DNA of 64,000 nt from Icerya purchasi (GCA_039619475.1 CM077115.1:308526734-308590733), one strand, 5' to 3'. Positions 24,645 through 37,720 are shown, counted from the first letter of the stretch. Notes: a model not told the origin generated them from the letters alone. Translations and numbers: made by a program.

Positions 24645-26587
24645 GCATTTTATCTAAAACTTTAATTTCGTCAGAACATTCTTTCTTCTTTTCCCCAGTT
24701 TATTCTCATCATTATTATTGTTGATTCTGTTATTATTTAAAAGCATCGAGATGATTTGATTTTTTATCAGAATTTTGAGAAGTATGAAATAGTTAAAATT
24801 TATAAATACTTCGTTTATACTAATTACGATAGAAAAGGCTCACGAGAATGGAACTGATTTAATTCGTCAAATATTGCGTAATGTGAACCATTATCTGCGG
24901 GTGGCAAGATGAAATTCACAGAGCATAACAGTAGCGACTATATATTGCTACTTTTATTACTGCACATCTGACCTAGAGTTTTTGGAGGATTCATTTTGTT
25001 TTCTCTTAGCCTACTTAATACAGTCTACTGTCGACAAAGCATTTTTCATAATTAATACATTATAGTAACCGCGAAGTAGACGAATAGATTGAAAATTATT
25101 CAAATTAATAGTGAGAATAACTCGACAACTATCAATGAAAAACATGAAAGGAGAATGTTATCGTTGCGAGTTCAACACGTGTCATTTTAAAGTCAAAGAA
25201 TATTAAAAGGTTGTCAATTAAACGGGCAATTCTTAAATGGTATATAATAGCATTTAAATTATTAAAATATTTTCATTCTGGTCACAAACATTCTATTAGT
25301 TAGTTACCGGTAAGATGTTAAGCAACGGATAAAATTCTTATGTATTTTGTCTATTTGTTTTTTTACAATTATTCTCCATTTGCCAATTTTTTATTTCGTA
25401 AACATTCGCGTGTTTTTGTTGTTTTTTTTCAATTACTTTTTCTCTAAGTTTAATAATAAATACATGATTAACTACAATGAAACTACACGATCTAATTACT
25501 TTTTTTGCGTGTAATATGAGCGTTTATTAATCCTCTGCTAAACCAACTTTTCACCGGTTAATATTTAACACTTCCCCGACTAAACAATGGTGTAGGTAGC
25601 AATTAAAATAAACACATTAATTTCTATTGTTTTTATAGGGAGAGGGTCTGATGAATGAAGATGGTTTTTTTCATTTTATTCCGCATTAGAAATTTCAACG
25701 GCTATTTGTAACATATATTTTCATTAACGTTAGAATATTTTAAAATAAATATTTGATTACTGTATTGAACGTGCACTACACCAAGGTTATCATCCGCATA
25801 ACTTCTTACAAATATTTTTCAACTATTAAATAATTAAAATCTTTATCTTCTAATACGAAATATAAAAAATGCGCTATTATTAAATTTAAATGAGATATAA
25901 GAATTTTTTCAGAATAATCACCAGGAGGCTTATTAACAGATTGATTAATGTTGTTATTCGTGAACTTTAGTTTTATTCGCACCTTATCGTATACCAGAAG
26001 AAGGAAAAATATTTTCGAAATATATTTAAATATAATAAAATTGTTTCGCTTTTTAAAACCCCGTCAACGAAATATTTAACGCGCGGAAATACTGTGCATA
26101 AAGTGCAAGCACACTGACAGTATTTACCATCGTACAATTCAGTAAAAAACGAGATTCTGACCTTTTTTTTTTTTTTTTTCGTGCATATACGTGTAAGGAT
26201 CTATCAAATATAAACCGGTAAAATTTTTGTATATATTCGATACGCAGTAGCGGGAAGAGATGCTCTTTATTCCCGGAAAAAATGTTGATCCCATTACATC
26301 GCAGAGGGAAATTTTTCCAGATGTTTTATATGAAAATGATAACAACTCTTGTTTTAAATTTTTTACGCAGTCACGCTTAATTTAATTATCTGTATATAAA
26401 AACAGTCCATGCTCAACGAGAAAAAAAATTAAATGTAATTTGTGTAAAATTTTTAATAAAAAATGTGATTTTTTCTTTAAAAAAAAAAAAAATAAAAAAA
26501 AAATAGCGACTTCGAGATTTATTATAAACATCTAATAAAAATGCACTTTTAAACGTTTCATAATGCACTATAAATTGAATAATTAAC
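24645..26587. other. No gene recognised
   Basis: AT-rich sequence. No domain-bearing frame, tRNA or clear repeat was found apart from T/A homopolymers (26163-26179). Confidence 0.35.
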
Positions 26588-26870
26588 AATTACTCCCGAT
26601 AAGAAAACTATACTTCAGAGTGATAAACCACCTTAAGGTGATATTATGGTAATTCTTATACAACATTAATACTTGTTACAGTAGGCACCAAATAAAAATG
26701 ACAATATCTGGAAACAATTTAATAAATATTTAATGTAGTTTTTAATTATTACCGTAATATGCAATATGAATCCTACTCTAATTAAGGTATTAATGTTGTA
26801 TAAGAATTACGATCATATCACCGCTTAAGGTTTTATCACTCTGAAATATAGTTTTCTTATCGGGAGTAAT
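26588..26870. mobile_element. Palindromic MITE of ~283 bp
   Basis: Arms at about 26588-26684 and 26776-26870 are inverted copies. The outer end AATTACTCCCGATAAGAAAA is mirrored by TTTTCTTATCGGGAGTAATT, and inner blocks such as AGAGTGATAAA and CAACATTAATAC are mirrored in the other arm. No coding sequence. A diverged relative of the inner left arm occurs at about 63337-63420. The superfamily cannot be assigned because the target duplication is unclear. Confidence 0.75.
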
Positions 26871-29434
26871 TATTTTTTACTTTTTAGTGAACTTTTATTC
26901 AATTTTTATAATAAATCTTCAAGTACAGACTTTTAAAAAAAAACACTTTATTCTAAAATTTTTAGCATTATACTTAAATTTTTGAATCAACTTTTTCGTC
27001 ATATTATCTCCATAGTTTATGCTTAAAAAAAAATCAAAAAAAAAAAAAAATCGATTTCTTTATTTTAATCTACATTTCCACGGTAATTTGGAAAATCGAC
27101 AGTATTTTAAGTCAATCGTCTCTATTTAACACTAATAAGAAATTATTTGAAGTGACCAAATTTTTTCACGTTTTTTGATGAATACCACTCATCCGGTTTA
27201 TACTCATATGGTACCACCGCTGAATGGTATACTTTCTAATGGACAAAGAATCAGTAAAATCAGTCTAAACAAACATTAAAAAAAAAAAAAAAACCATACA
27301 AGACGGACGTATAATAATCAATCTCGTTTTTTTTTTTTTTTTTTCAAAGTCGGTAAAAAATATAGTTCAAATTATCATTTAAGTAATAATGATTGTAAAG
27401 TTGATAAACTTAAATATGTGAAGTGCGTTAAAATCTTTAAGAATAAAAAGAAATTCGTTAAATTAGTGTAAAAATTCACGTACATAATAGCGATTATAAG
27501 AAATTGTCACATCCGAATATGAATGGTATTAACCGGAAATGCAATACGAAAATCATACATGCATCACAAATAAAAATTATATTTATTGCTTGTATTTTTG
27601 CCTGCGACGTTATGTGATTTTCTCCCAGCAATGAAGCTCTTGCGCAGCGAGATTCAAACACAAATTCTTCCCATTACAAACAGAACCACTAATTCAGACA
27701 CCATTACCATTAATATGAGGAGAAAAAAAAACATCAGTATTATCATTAGTATCCGTAGAAATTTGAATTTAATTATTTTTTTACGAACCGACTTTTAAAA
27801 TTATTCGATAAGCTGTAACCTTTGCTTTTCCAATAATTTAATGTATGCTTATAAGGAAAATTACTTTTTAAATGAATAAAAAACCGGAAATACGGAGAGC
27901 TGTCAACAAGCATAATGTTTCATGTGCTCAGGATTACCTTCGTACGTTAACTTAAGGATGGCCGTAATATTTATGTTTTATATAATATTAAATTCAAGAC
28001 AAAAATGGCAGGACACGTCATATTTCGCGCTTTCCGGAACCAATTTGGAAAGTTTCGTTAAGAAAATGAAATATAGCTTTCTTTAGTCGGCAAATACCAC
28101 CATCGATATGCCTGTAAAAAAATACCTTTTTCCGAAATTCCGAGCTTTTGGCGCCCCGAAAGCCTAATTTTAAAGTTGAAAACCCGAACGCTTCATACTA
28201 AAGAAATATGCAGGGGAATTTTTAATTTTGTTCAAAAAGTTTAACTATTAAAGGGGGGGGGGATACATTTTTTGCGCTTTTAAGTCTTCGCCAACTCCGA
28301 AAGTTTCGTTAGAGAAGTGAAAGATGAATATAGCGATCTTTACATCACTATATCACATGTTCGGAAAAAAAATATTTTGTCCCACAAATTTCGAGCTTTC
28401 GGCGTCCCAAGTTCTTAAATATAATAAACTTGGCTATAGTTTTCCTGTACAACGCTCTTTTATGCATACGTCTGAGATCCAATTCCATTTCCTCAACTTT
28501 TTACTCAGACTATTACTTACGTGAACATACTTTTTGGGGGGGGGGGGTAAATAATTTTGCAACGGTATTTTTTTTTTTCTGTATTAAAAAACTTCTAGGT
28601 TTTGTTATATAAATATTATTTCACTTTTAAAGTTTTATTTGGTGATGAATTATAAATTTTTAAGGATAATTTTTAAGGTCGTTTTAAATTCCGTATTATA
28701 TGTTTTTGAGATGGTTTTTTGTCGCGGCCAGGGTAATCGATTATTTTAAAGCTACTTGTTTATGTTCCTATTTTGAAGTTTATAAATGAAATCATTGTTG
28801 AGCTATTTGCATATTTTGATATATTTGTTGTTCCTGAACCGTCTTGTTAGCATTCGGTACATTATATGTGTACGGAATCCTAGAAATCAGAAACGTACTA
28901 GAATTGAGAATATCACGATGTAAACAGAAATAGTACTGGAAAGAAAATCGATTTGCATTTGACATATATATGCGGTTACCGAAACACGCCAATACTGAAT
29001 AATTTAAATTCCATACCAAATTAGATATTATAGGGGTGGGAAAAAAAAAACAAAACAGCTAGTATCAGTGTGAAGACAGAAAAAAATCAACAGTTTAACT
29101 TCATGATTTCGACAGAAACTAAAAATACAAACATATCTTTCGAAAATAATGAATACGAGCCAGTTTGTAAACGTCAGAATTTTTAATTTTACCTGTGAAC
29201 ATATATAACTAGCCGACATCTATTAATAACCGAGATATTTAGTTTCAATTTAGAAGTGTAAAAAGTAATACATATGGCAAAGTTTCCAAACATTTATAAA
29301 TGGAACAATAAAGTTCGAAACAGTGCATCAATACATTTGCAAATTTTAAACATTATATTATACAGCGAACAATATAAAATTTTATACGTTTTGTTTCGAA
29401 ACAGTTTTATGCGTATGTTATATATATATATATA
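26871..29434. other. No gene recognised
   Basis: AT-rich DNA with homopolymer runs at 27275-27291, 27328-27344, 28253-28261 (G) and 28537-28546 (G). Short frames here have no recognisable domain. Confidence 0.35.
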
Positions 29435-29793
29435 CAGTGAAGTACCGATTATCCGAAATAATCGGGAATTGACAATTTCGGAAAAACAATTTTTTCGGAT
29501 AATCGATAATCGTTATAGAAGCATTACATGTATTTATAGAAACATTATCCGTATTTAACATATAAAAGAAAAACATTGAAAATTGCGAAATTTAATAAAC
29601 TACAGTAATGTAATATGTTGTAATGAAAAATAAAAACTCGAATGTAGTACCATGTAGGCCTACGGTACGTATATGTAATTACGTACGTACATATTAAAAA
29701 TCTTAAATACCTTAAATATGTATTAAAAATAATTAAAATACGTTAAAACATCCATTTCGGATAGGCGATTTTCGGATAATCGGTACTTCACTG
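29435..29793. mobile_element. pogo/Tigger-type MITE
   Basis: A 359-bp element with perfect inverted ends of about 24 bp. The left end starts CAGTGAAGTACCGATTATCC, and the right end closes with GGATAATCGGTACTTCACTG. It lies in TA-repeat DNA, so a TA target duplication fits. The CAGTGA.. start with a ..TATCCGA block is typical of pogo/Tigger terminal repeats. No transposase is encoded. Confidence 0.85.
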
Positions 29794-29824
<31 letters not shown>

Positions 29825-31921
29825 TTGTGTAAAATGTAAGAAGACTAAATACTGAGTACATGTTTTTTCAAAAATTAAAATCTGTATTCATACTATTTTA
29901 TAAATGATTCATTTGTTAATTTTTCAACGTAGATACAATTTTAATTTATTTTAACTAAAGAAAAGAATGCTAAAGCTACTTTTATTTAAAATACGTTAAT
30001 ATATTAAAAAAATGTTTAAATATGAATATTAAATAATTATGTACAGTTTTTTTTAACTATTATTAAACATACATAAATATTATATATGTTTTATAAAATA
30101 AATTCAATTTATCTAATGAGACAAAGTGAAAATAACTACAGAATGCTCCTTTTTTTTTTGAAATTTGCGTGCATATTAACTGTTACGAATAAATTCACTT
30201 TTACAGTCTTCGTATTCAGAAGTTTACACAGTATAATAAAAAGAGTATTAAATACTAGTTAAAGTTTGATTAAGTTTTACGATAACAAATGTTCCGCGGA
30301 AAAATTATAAAATAGAAAAACTCGATGACCAATTTTTAAAATACCACACGCAATATCTATAGTAACCTCACAATTTCTAATAATTACATTTTACCTGTGC
30401 GAGTAATACTATATTTAATCATGACCGATCAATTACATCCATTAAAAAAATTGGAGAAAAAAAACTAATCTAAACTAGATATCACGGCATTATAAAAATG
30501 CTTTTTTTCGGGTACAACATTCAAATACGGAATTATGTATCTAAATTACAATTTAAATTAATCGCGCGTATTTTTATAGAGTAATTTGTTGGAAATGTTT
30601 ATTCAATAAGGCAATTACACTGTAAACTGATCGGTTAACTTCGACGAAAATCTTAACGCAATTTACTATTAATGGCAGCGCACCATTTTCACTCCCCAGA
30701 GGTAATATAAAAAGAAACACAATGAAATTATGTTTTTCTATTACATTCGGAAATAAATGAATAATATAATTGTCTTTATTTTCTTTAAAGAGGGGGGGGG
30801 GGTGCGGGTTAACCCCCTCCCCTATGAGAAAGGAAATAGTTATTATAAATAATCAAAAATCTGAAAAAAATTTAAAATTTAAAATAAATATTTAATGATT
30901 TTTTTTTAAGGGTGTTCTTAACTTTAAAAGAAAAAAGAAAAAATATGCTCTATATTTTTAGGTACTTCATTAATATCTTAAGGGAAAATTTTCTATCACG
31001 AGTATAATCAATAACATATGACGTAATTTTTATTAATGTTCATATACGGGGGGTAATTCATTTATGTAAACTATTAATAGTATGAATATTAGTGAAGAAT
31101 GTATTGTGTTATTTATAAAATAAATATGCGAAGAAAATTTTTACCTCCCACCCCACTTCCCTCAAAATTCTGGACACGGGTCTGGGCACAAAGCATCTTA
31201 AAATCTACTATTAGCGATATTAGTAACATTTTTTGATTAAGCATTCCCCCGCAGCATGAACATGAAAAATATTGAAGAGAACATTATTTTCAATAATTAC
31301 AAAGAAATTATCCGATATTATTAAAATGTTTACATTTATCTCGTTGCACCTTTTATTATTCTCTCGATACCAAAATTTTCCGATTAATTAAAGATTTCTC
31401 GTATGCCTGTGTAGAATACGGGAGAAACATTGAAGAGACCGTTTAAAATAATTGTAAAAAAGGTATCTTTTGGAATCAAAAATTCTTCCTTAGCAAACAC
31501 ATTTAAGAGATGACCTTTATAAGACCGGTATATTTCACATTTGCTGCTCTTAGCATTATTATGCGTACATACGATTTTTGTTTTGAAAATCCGAATTTTT
31601 TTTTTTCTTAGCGAGAATTCACGTCTTTAAAAAAACCTTCATAACAAATTTCAGGTCATTAAAACTTCAATAAACCGATGTAAATCGTAATAAATCCATA
31701 ATCTTCATCGGGGAAAAATAATTTACCGTGTGTTACTACATTTCTTTCTCTTTTTTTTAATTTGAATTCTTTCAAATGATTTTTAACAAGCATCTTTTCA
31801 TTTTCTAAAAGTAAATATTCAATTCAACTATAGACGAATCTGTGAGATTTAAATTTACATTCAAACGGATGTTCACACCACCTATGCGCACGCAGTTACT
31901 TACGTATACACACATTCAAAT

Positions 31922-31960
<39 letters not shown>

Positions 31961-32906
31961 AAGACGGTTTGCTGAAAAAGGGTGTAAACAATCGGTTCTA
32001 AATTTTTTATCCGTGAAAAGAGGATTTTGAAATTTTATAATTAATATAAGGTCAACCGAAGAGCCATAATATCGTCCATATCAACGAGCCCCAACTCCGT
32101 ATGTTGGTATAGTGAACATGTAAGAATTAACGAGGATCATGAGAAACATAGGCGCGGCTCTGTACAAGGCGGTATAGCAAGCAAACAGCCTTTCTCGTCT
32201 TATGTGGGGAATTACAGAAATGAGAATGAAATGCTTGCTTTACCATCTTTCAATTTCCGACTGAATTGTTTTCGACGATTACCGAAAAACTATCGAGTTT
32301 ATTAAAAAATAATCGGCATCTAAACATGGAACATTGTTGATTAACATCGGAGATAAAAGAAAAAAATTCTAAATTTTAATTTCAAAAAATTGAAAATCAC
32401 GTTTTCGGTAACGAACTAATCAAATCGCCGAAAAAGCAGCCATTTGATACTTTTTGTCCGAAAGTTTCTCGGAGAATTTCCTGAAAACGATAATTCGAGG
32501 TAAACGAAACAACACCCGATAAAGTCTGTCCACGATCATCAAACTATGTTCGATTCGGGATTCCCCGTTTTCCCCCAAAATAATTTACACCACGATAAAT
32601 AAAAGAGAATCTGCGCCATTTTCGCCATATACAAACTTTTAATTTCTACATTCTTCTTAACAATCCCCCTTGCAGTCACTGTGACAGTTGTGAAGTTCCA
32701 AATACGTTATATTCTTCGATCAAATCCTCTAAAATTAAATCTAGGTTCTCTCTTCCATCGGAACTTCTTGTAAATAATGAAAACGCAATTATCCATTTTT
32801 TTCAGTTCCTTAAGCTCTTCTTCCTTTTATTGTGTTCTGCTATATTTGTCTTGCTCTGAACTTTTCTGTTGTAGCATGTTAATATATATATATATATATA
32901 TACATA
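29794..32906. other. No gene recognised
   Basis: AT-rich sequence with a G-run at 30791-30801 and a (GA)n microsatellite at 31922-31963. Frames are short and low-complexity. Confidence 0.35.
31922..31963. repeat. (GA)n microsatellite
   Basis: About 42 bases of GA repeats with single-base interruptions. Confidence 0.95.
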
Positions 32907-33820
32907 GGCTGTCCCATGGTAACTGAGATTGCGCTTTCTGTTTATCGATTAACGACCAAAGTAGGGTGAATATATAACTCATTGACTATTCACAGTAGAA
33001 ATTTGAATATTTTCCCATCACCGAGTGCACTGTTACAGCGCGTTGAATGACGGTAGTAAAATTTTATCGTATGAGTTTTTTTCGAAATCACATCGTTACA
33101 GAAATTTACAGAAACTTACAATTTTATTATTCGCCATCGGCGTCCACTTTATGAGGTTCTCCATCTTTTTCAAAATACCGGCCATCAGAATTGATACACC
33201 TTTGTATCTGTTTGTGCCACTTTACATGAATTGTCTTTCGGAATTCATCTGCAAAAATGCGTTTCAGAATATTTTGTACTGCATTGTGGACAGCGGCATC
33301 AAATGATCCTTTAAAATACGATACAAAGTGGTGGTTCTTGGAATGTGGATCAACTTTTCGAGAGTGCGGATTCAGAGATGGTGGTGTTCACGAATAGCCA
33401 CTGCCACCGTGTTTATGTTTTCTTCTGTTGATGTGGTGCATGATAGGCCAGCGTGCGGAAACAATTCTGCAGGTTCACGGCCCTTCGAGAAGGTTTTGTG
33501 CCAGCGGAATAGTGTTGCTCTTGATAAGCATTCTTCTTCATAAACACCTGTCATCTCTTTCACCGTGTCACCAGCCGATAAACCACGGCGAACGTAATAA
33601 CGAGCGACGAAGCGTTGTTCATTTTTTAAGTCCATATTGCTACGCAAAAAACTCGTAGGGTAAAATTTGACTAGCTTCATTCAACGCGCTGTAACACTCG
33701 CTGATCGGAAAATGTTCAAATTTCTACTGCGAATAGTCAATAAGTTATATATTCACCCTACTTTGGCAGTCGTTAGTCGATAGGTCATGTTGTATTCCTA
33801 TAGGAAGCGCAGGGACAGCC
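32907..33820 (-). mobile_element. Internally deleted mariner-type element with long inverted repeats
   Basis: A ~914-bp element in a (TA)n tract, with both ends GGCTGTCCC. The inverted repeats extend about 175 bp (32907-33082 and about 33640-33820), sharing AAAGTAGGGTGAATATATAA, TTGACTATTC, TTTGAA.ATTTTCC and GTTACAGCGCGTTGAATGA. On the minus strand a frame from 33680 starts with that ATG. It encodes a mariner-like N-terminal helix-turn-helix region (LKNEQRFVARYYVRRGLSAG, LSRATLFRWHKTFSKGREPA, TSTEENI). Further on, in another frame, the C-terminal end of such a transposase appears (AVHNAVQNILKRIFADEF, HVKWHKQIQRCINSDGRYFE). The catalytic middle is missing, so this is a non-autonomous deletion derivative. 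Confidence 0.8.
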
Positions 33821-33825
33821 ATTGC

Positions 33826-33857
<32 letters not shown>

Positions 33858-34286
33858 AATTGGAGAAATTTTTCAGTTTTTCATTTTATTTAAATTTTTT
33901 TCATGCTCTTCTGATATTACAATAATTTTAAAGAGTCTTTAGAATGGACGTTATTTAACAGTTCCGTTAACTGAAGCATATTACGTAGAGAGATGAACTC
34001 TTGATATGGTTGCCTTGAAGGAATAGCATAGAAGGACTGGGTAAGTGAAGATTTTATAATTTAGCAGGAATAATAAGCGAAAGAATCATCCGATTTACAT
34101 TTTTCGCGCGATAAGATTATAAAATAGATTCCAAACCATTATACTGACTTGGAATGGCGAGTTAGTCCCCCCCCCCCCGTCTAAGATCAAACCTTAGTTA
34201 GTAAGTGTTACTTTCGCAATCATAAACGATTCATTACGTTTTTGTTTTTTCTTTTAATAAATACACATGATGTAACGGAAGAGACA

Positions 34287-34292
34287 TTTATT
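34287..34292 (-). promoter_or_regulatory. Candidate COA6 polyadenylation signal
   Basis: AATAAA on the minus strand, about 80 bases downstream of the COA6 stop codon. Position and sequence fit a cleavage signal. Nothing else supports it. Confidence 0.45.
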
Positions 34293-34371
34293 TCCATTAG
34301 AAAATACATTTTCTTATTACTAAAACGTAATTATTTTGAAACAACGGGCACATTTACATTGGACTATAATA

Positions 34372-34470
34372 CTAATCCAGGACTTTAGCAGGCGGTGGAT
34401 TTTCATCTTGTTCTTTATAAACTTTTTCTTTGAACTGATTGTAATTTCGTTTCCGATCGAAATGTTTCAC
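34372..34470 (-). CDS. COA6: COA6 exon 2 (C-terminal)
   Basis: Second exon of the cytochrome c oxidase assembly factor 6 gene (first exon at 39057-39200). It follows a TTTTCAG acceptor and encodes VKHFDRKRNYNQFKEKVYKE then a short proline-containing tail and a TAG stop at 34372-34374. The start VKHFDRKRNYxxFKEK is the conserved stretch that follows the last CX10C cysteine in COA6 proteins (human VKYFDKRRDYLKFKEKF). Exon phase 0 matches the donor of exon 1 exactly, joining ..CPTQW to VKHF... Full protein is 80 residues, the usual size. The intron is 4586 bp and carries LINE relics in the same orientation. Confidence 0.93.
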   Translation of the reverse strand: MKHFDRKRNYNQFKEKVYKEQDENPPPAKVLD

Positions 34471-34805
34471 CTGAAAAGTTAAAAATGAAAAATGAAAAAT
34501 AAAAATAGAAAAAAGAAATAAATTTCGCTTTTTTAATAAAAAATGAATGCAATTACTTTTAAAACTTATAAATCTGTTCTCTCAAGTGCAACTCACCTTT
34601 TCTTCACTCGTGCTCCCGGCCTAGGTTATAGGTACATGGTACACAAAACCAACAGGTAAATCAACCGGTAACAATATAATTCCTCCGCGCGCGAGTTCAA
34701 TAATTTCCGTAATTCTTTGAAAAATTTATAAAAATAAACAGCAACTTTTCATACGCCGAATTATTTATTAAAATACAGCATTCAAGTGTTTTTTTTCTTT
34801 TTTTT

Positions 34806-35070
34806 AAAAATTTTTTTCAAGTTTGACAGTTTAGCGCAACCCCAAAGTTGAACCCCGTACGTCCAGATAGGTTTTAGAATTGTTGTGTATATTAGATGTT
34901 TGTTATCCGTTGTCAGTACACTGTTTCTCCTTATCAGTCAATACATTTTTTTAACCTGGATATCTAATTCTTTCTTTTTAACCTGTATATGGTGTTTCTA
35001 TGTCAATCGGCTGTCTAAGTGCAAACCTAAATACCTGATCATTACATGTGTACTAAATGGTACTCTTAGG
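34806..35070 (-). mobile_element. jockey-type LINE fragment (RT thumb region)
   Basis: Minus-strand translation reads IRYLGLHLDSRLT, then K..K..L..I, then LIYTTILKPIWTYGVQLWGC. This is the post-RT region of jockey elements (KYLGVxLDxxLTW, then LYxxxLKPxxxYGxxLWG). Two stops interrupt the frame, and the TGG of LTW has become TAG. It is a short relic inside the COA6 intron, same strand as the host gene. It resembles the jockey copy at 43498-45003, where the related WGCA motif occurs. Confidence 0.75.
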
Positions 35071-35184
35071 CTAAGACCGCACGCGGATGTCACGCTAGTT
35101 GCCTATCTATTTGGTAACTCACCTGATTACCAACTACCTAGATGTTTCCCAGTGGCCATATTACGGCATCAATGTTCACAATAT

Positions 35185-35735
35185 TAATTACAACGTAATT
35201 CTTAGGTTACACCTCATTCGAAAAAATGTCCCAATTTTATGTAACGTTTGTTATATTTTATAGGATTTTTGTTATTGTTATTTAAAAAATGTCACAATTT
35301 TATGTAATGAAATATGTATCTAAAAATGTAACGAAAAAATGTCTTAATTTTATATAATGAAAGTTAAACGTTAGAATAGGATTTTTGTGGTTATGTTATT
35401 TTTCTTTTTGTGTTGATGCCAGTAAGAATTACATTGTAAATATTGATCATTTTATACAAAGTATAGAAGAGAAAGAGACAGAAATAAAAGCAAGAGGGGT
35501 CAAGGGGCACAGCCCCTTACGAAGCCAAAATGGCCGAGTTTATATATATATATATATATGCGCACATATTAATTACAACATAATTCTTAGGCTAACCCCC
35601 ATTAGAAAAAATGTCCCAATTTTATGTAACGTTTGTTATATTCTATAGGATTTCTGTGATTATGTTATTATATTCATATGAACCGATTTAGAATTACGTT
35701 GTAAATTTTGATCACTTTATACAAAGTATAGAAGC
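35185..35735 (+). repeat. Two tandem copies of a dispersed ~350-bp repeat
   Basis: One full copy (about 35185-35545) starts ATTAATTACAACGTAATTCT and ends GCCAAAATGGCCGAGTT. It holds internal triplication-like blocks AAAAATGTC.AATTTTAT.TAA and the GGGGTCAAGGGGCACAGCCCC block at 35494-35514. A second, truncated copy (about 35568-35735) begins with the same ATTAATTACAAC block. Both are inverse to the copy at 23487-24460. No coding capacity. Confidence 0.75.
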
Positions 35736-36259
35736 AGGGGCGGATCCAGAGAGACATTGGGGGGGGGATTTTTTTTTTGGTTAAGAACTGTATTTCAATA
35801 GCGCTTTTTTTTTTTACAATACGAGTTTGTGTACAAAGGCGCCAAGCCAAGCACCGCCGTTAGGCTTAATCTTGACCTGGAACCTTCTTACAATAAAACT
35901 TAAGTAATAAACTTTTAATTTTTTTTTCTGTTTTTTTTTTTATATCGAGGTTTGAGAAACTTAATGCTACATGATCTGGTAGGTTATACACTGTGTACTT
36001 ATTTAATAGACAATAATATTTTTATTCTTTTTTTTTATTTTATTTTTTTTCTGAAAGACGCATGTGATTGATTTCTGTATGATTTACCATTTAGGATAGA
36101 TTATCTTGTCCGGGTATTAATATTGAATATTATATATGTGTAAATGAGCAGATTTTAAATGTAATGTTTTTTATTTAATTGAGTAATGTAAATTACTGTA
36201 GGTTGTTATTTTTGCCAGTAAATTTTGGTTTCAAAATTAAGAACACGAAGTTTGAAATT

Positions 36260-37720
36260 TGGTTGCCGAAGTTGAATTGCTCAAATTGAGCTTTTCTATG
36301 TTGAAGTGTCTAATGTCGTCATACTTATTGCAGTGAAAGATTACATGATTGGCGTTTTCAATTTCCCCGCAGTTACACTTGTCGTCTTCAGTAATTTTGT
36401 ATTACTTGTTAACTGTAAGCCTGTTCTAATATTTGAGATTAGCTTGTGGGTATGAATTTTTAAGTCTAGTGCAAGAACTCCCGTAAGGGCAACAGCGACG
36501 TTGTGAAAAATTGTTCTATAAGCTCTACAGGCGTTTACTAAGTATTTACGTTCTGTAGAGTAGATTTTTTTGCTTTAGGGTTCTCTTTTTTAGGTGTTGG
36601 CAAAACACAGAGACACAGTGACACACTGTACTCTCAATAAGTGACTTATACAGTACAAGTCTGTATCTGTATAAGAGGCCCATGTATTTTTGCACTCTTC
36701 TAGTAATTGATAGTATTTAGGGTCTAACTTAGATGCGGTGTAGTCTATGTGTTGTTTAAAGGAGAGTTTATTGTCTAATATAACCCCTAGGTATTTAAAA
36801 TGTTCGACTACTTTTAAAGTGATCCCCCTGTAAAGTATTTAATATTTCTCCTTTTTAGTTTCAGGGAGTTTGTGAAAAGAGACACAAAGCATTTTTCAAC
36901 TGAAAAATTAAACTTTACCTCATTTAGCCAGGCTCCGAGTAACTCGAGCGTTTTGTTAGCTGTTCTTTCGAAATTGACTTTTGTATCGTCTATTATTATG
37001 AATAGTAAGTCATCTGCATATGCGCATAGGTCAACGTTCTTGTCATATGGTAATTAAAGAACTTGGTTGAATAATATATTCCAGAAAAGTAAACCTAAAA
37101 TTCTACCCTGTGGGCAGCCTTTATTGGTTTCAGTGTTTGCTCTATGATTACCTCCATTTGAAGAGTTACACGTCTGTTTTTAAGGCAACAATATATTGTA
37201 CTTAGCAATAGTATGTCTTTGGTCAGAGTAGATTTTAAAATGTCAAACAAAGCAGGGTGCCAGCAGTTATCAAAGGCTCCTTTGATATCCACTCCTATGA
37301 CGAGAACGTTTGGTTTTTTCTTAAGGCAGCTGCTAATCTTGCTGATCGCATAATTCGCAGCATGTTCTGTGGACAGACCTTGTTTGAATCCAAATTGTCT
37401 TTTATCTAAAAAGTTTGTTGAGTTCAGATGGCAAGTTATCCTTTTTTTAATAGTTTTTCGTAAATTTTGCTTACAGTATTTAAAAGACATATTGGGTGAT
37501 AGGAGTTTATGAGATTTGCATCTTTGTTGATTTATGAAGTAGGATTATATTTGCTTCGCGCCAGGGTTTAGGGAAATAGTTTAAGGAGAAGATTTTTCTT
37601 GTATAGGAGTGGAAAGAGTTTTGAATTTTTGGATTAATTTTAGTGTCTTATTTGTAATACTGTCAGGTCCAACAGCTTTGTTTTTTTTTTTAAATTTTTT
37701 ATAATGCTATTTAGTGAGGA
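36260..37720 (-). mobile_element. R1-type LINE relic (RT and C-terminal region) in the COA6 intron
   Basis: Read on the minus strand: LDKRQFGFKQGLSTEHAANY and VDIKGAFDNCWHPALF (37095-37490), then KGCPQGRILGLLFWNILFNQ (about 37070-37130), then the RT active site CAYADDLLFIIIDDTK near 37020. Next come FKYLGVILDNKLSFKQHI at about 36750-36800, AYRTIFHNVAVALTGVLALD at about 36455-36530, and a zinc-knuckle-like CNCGEIENANHVIFHC at about 36330-36385. The KGCPQG motif, the AYRT block after RT and the CC..HC end are features of R1-clade elements. Frameshifts separate the blocks. The endonuclease is missing, so the copy is 5'-truncated. Confidence 0.82.

Noticed and set aside
29274..29558. 94-codon plus frame
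   Set aside because: Runs through a TA repeat and into the inverted end of the Tigger-type MITE; not coding.
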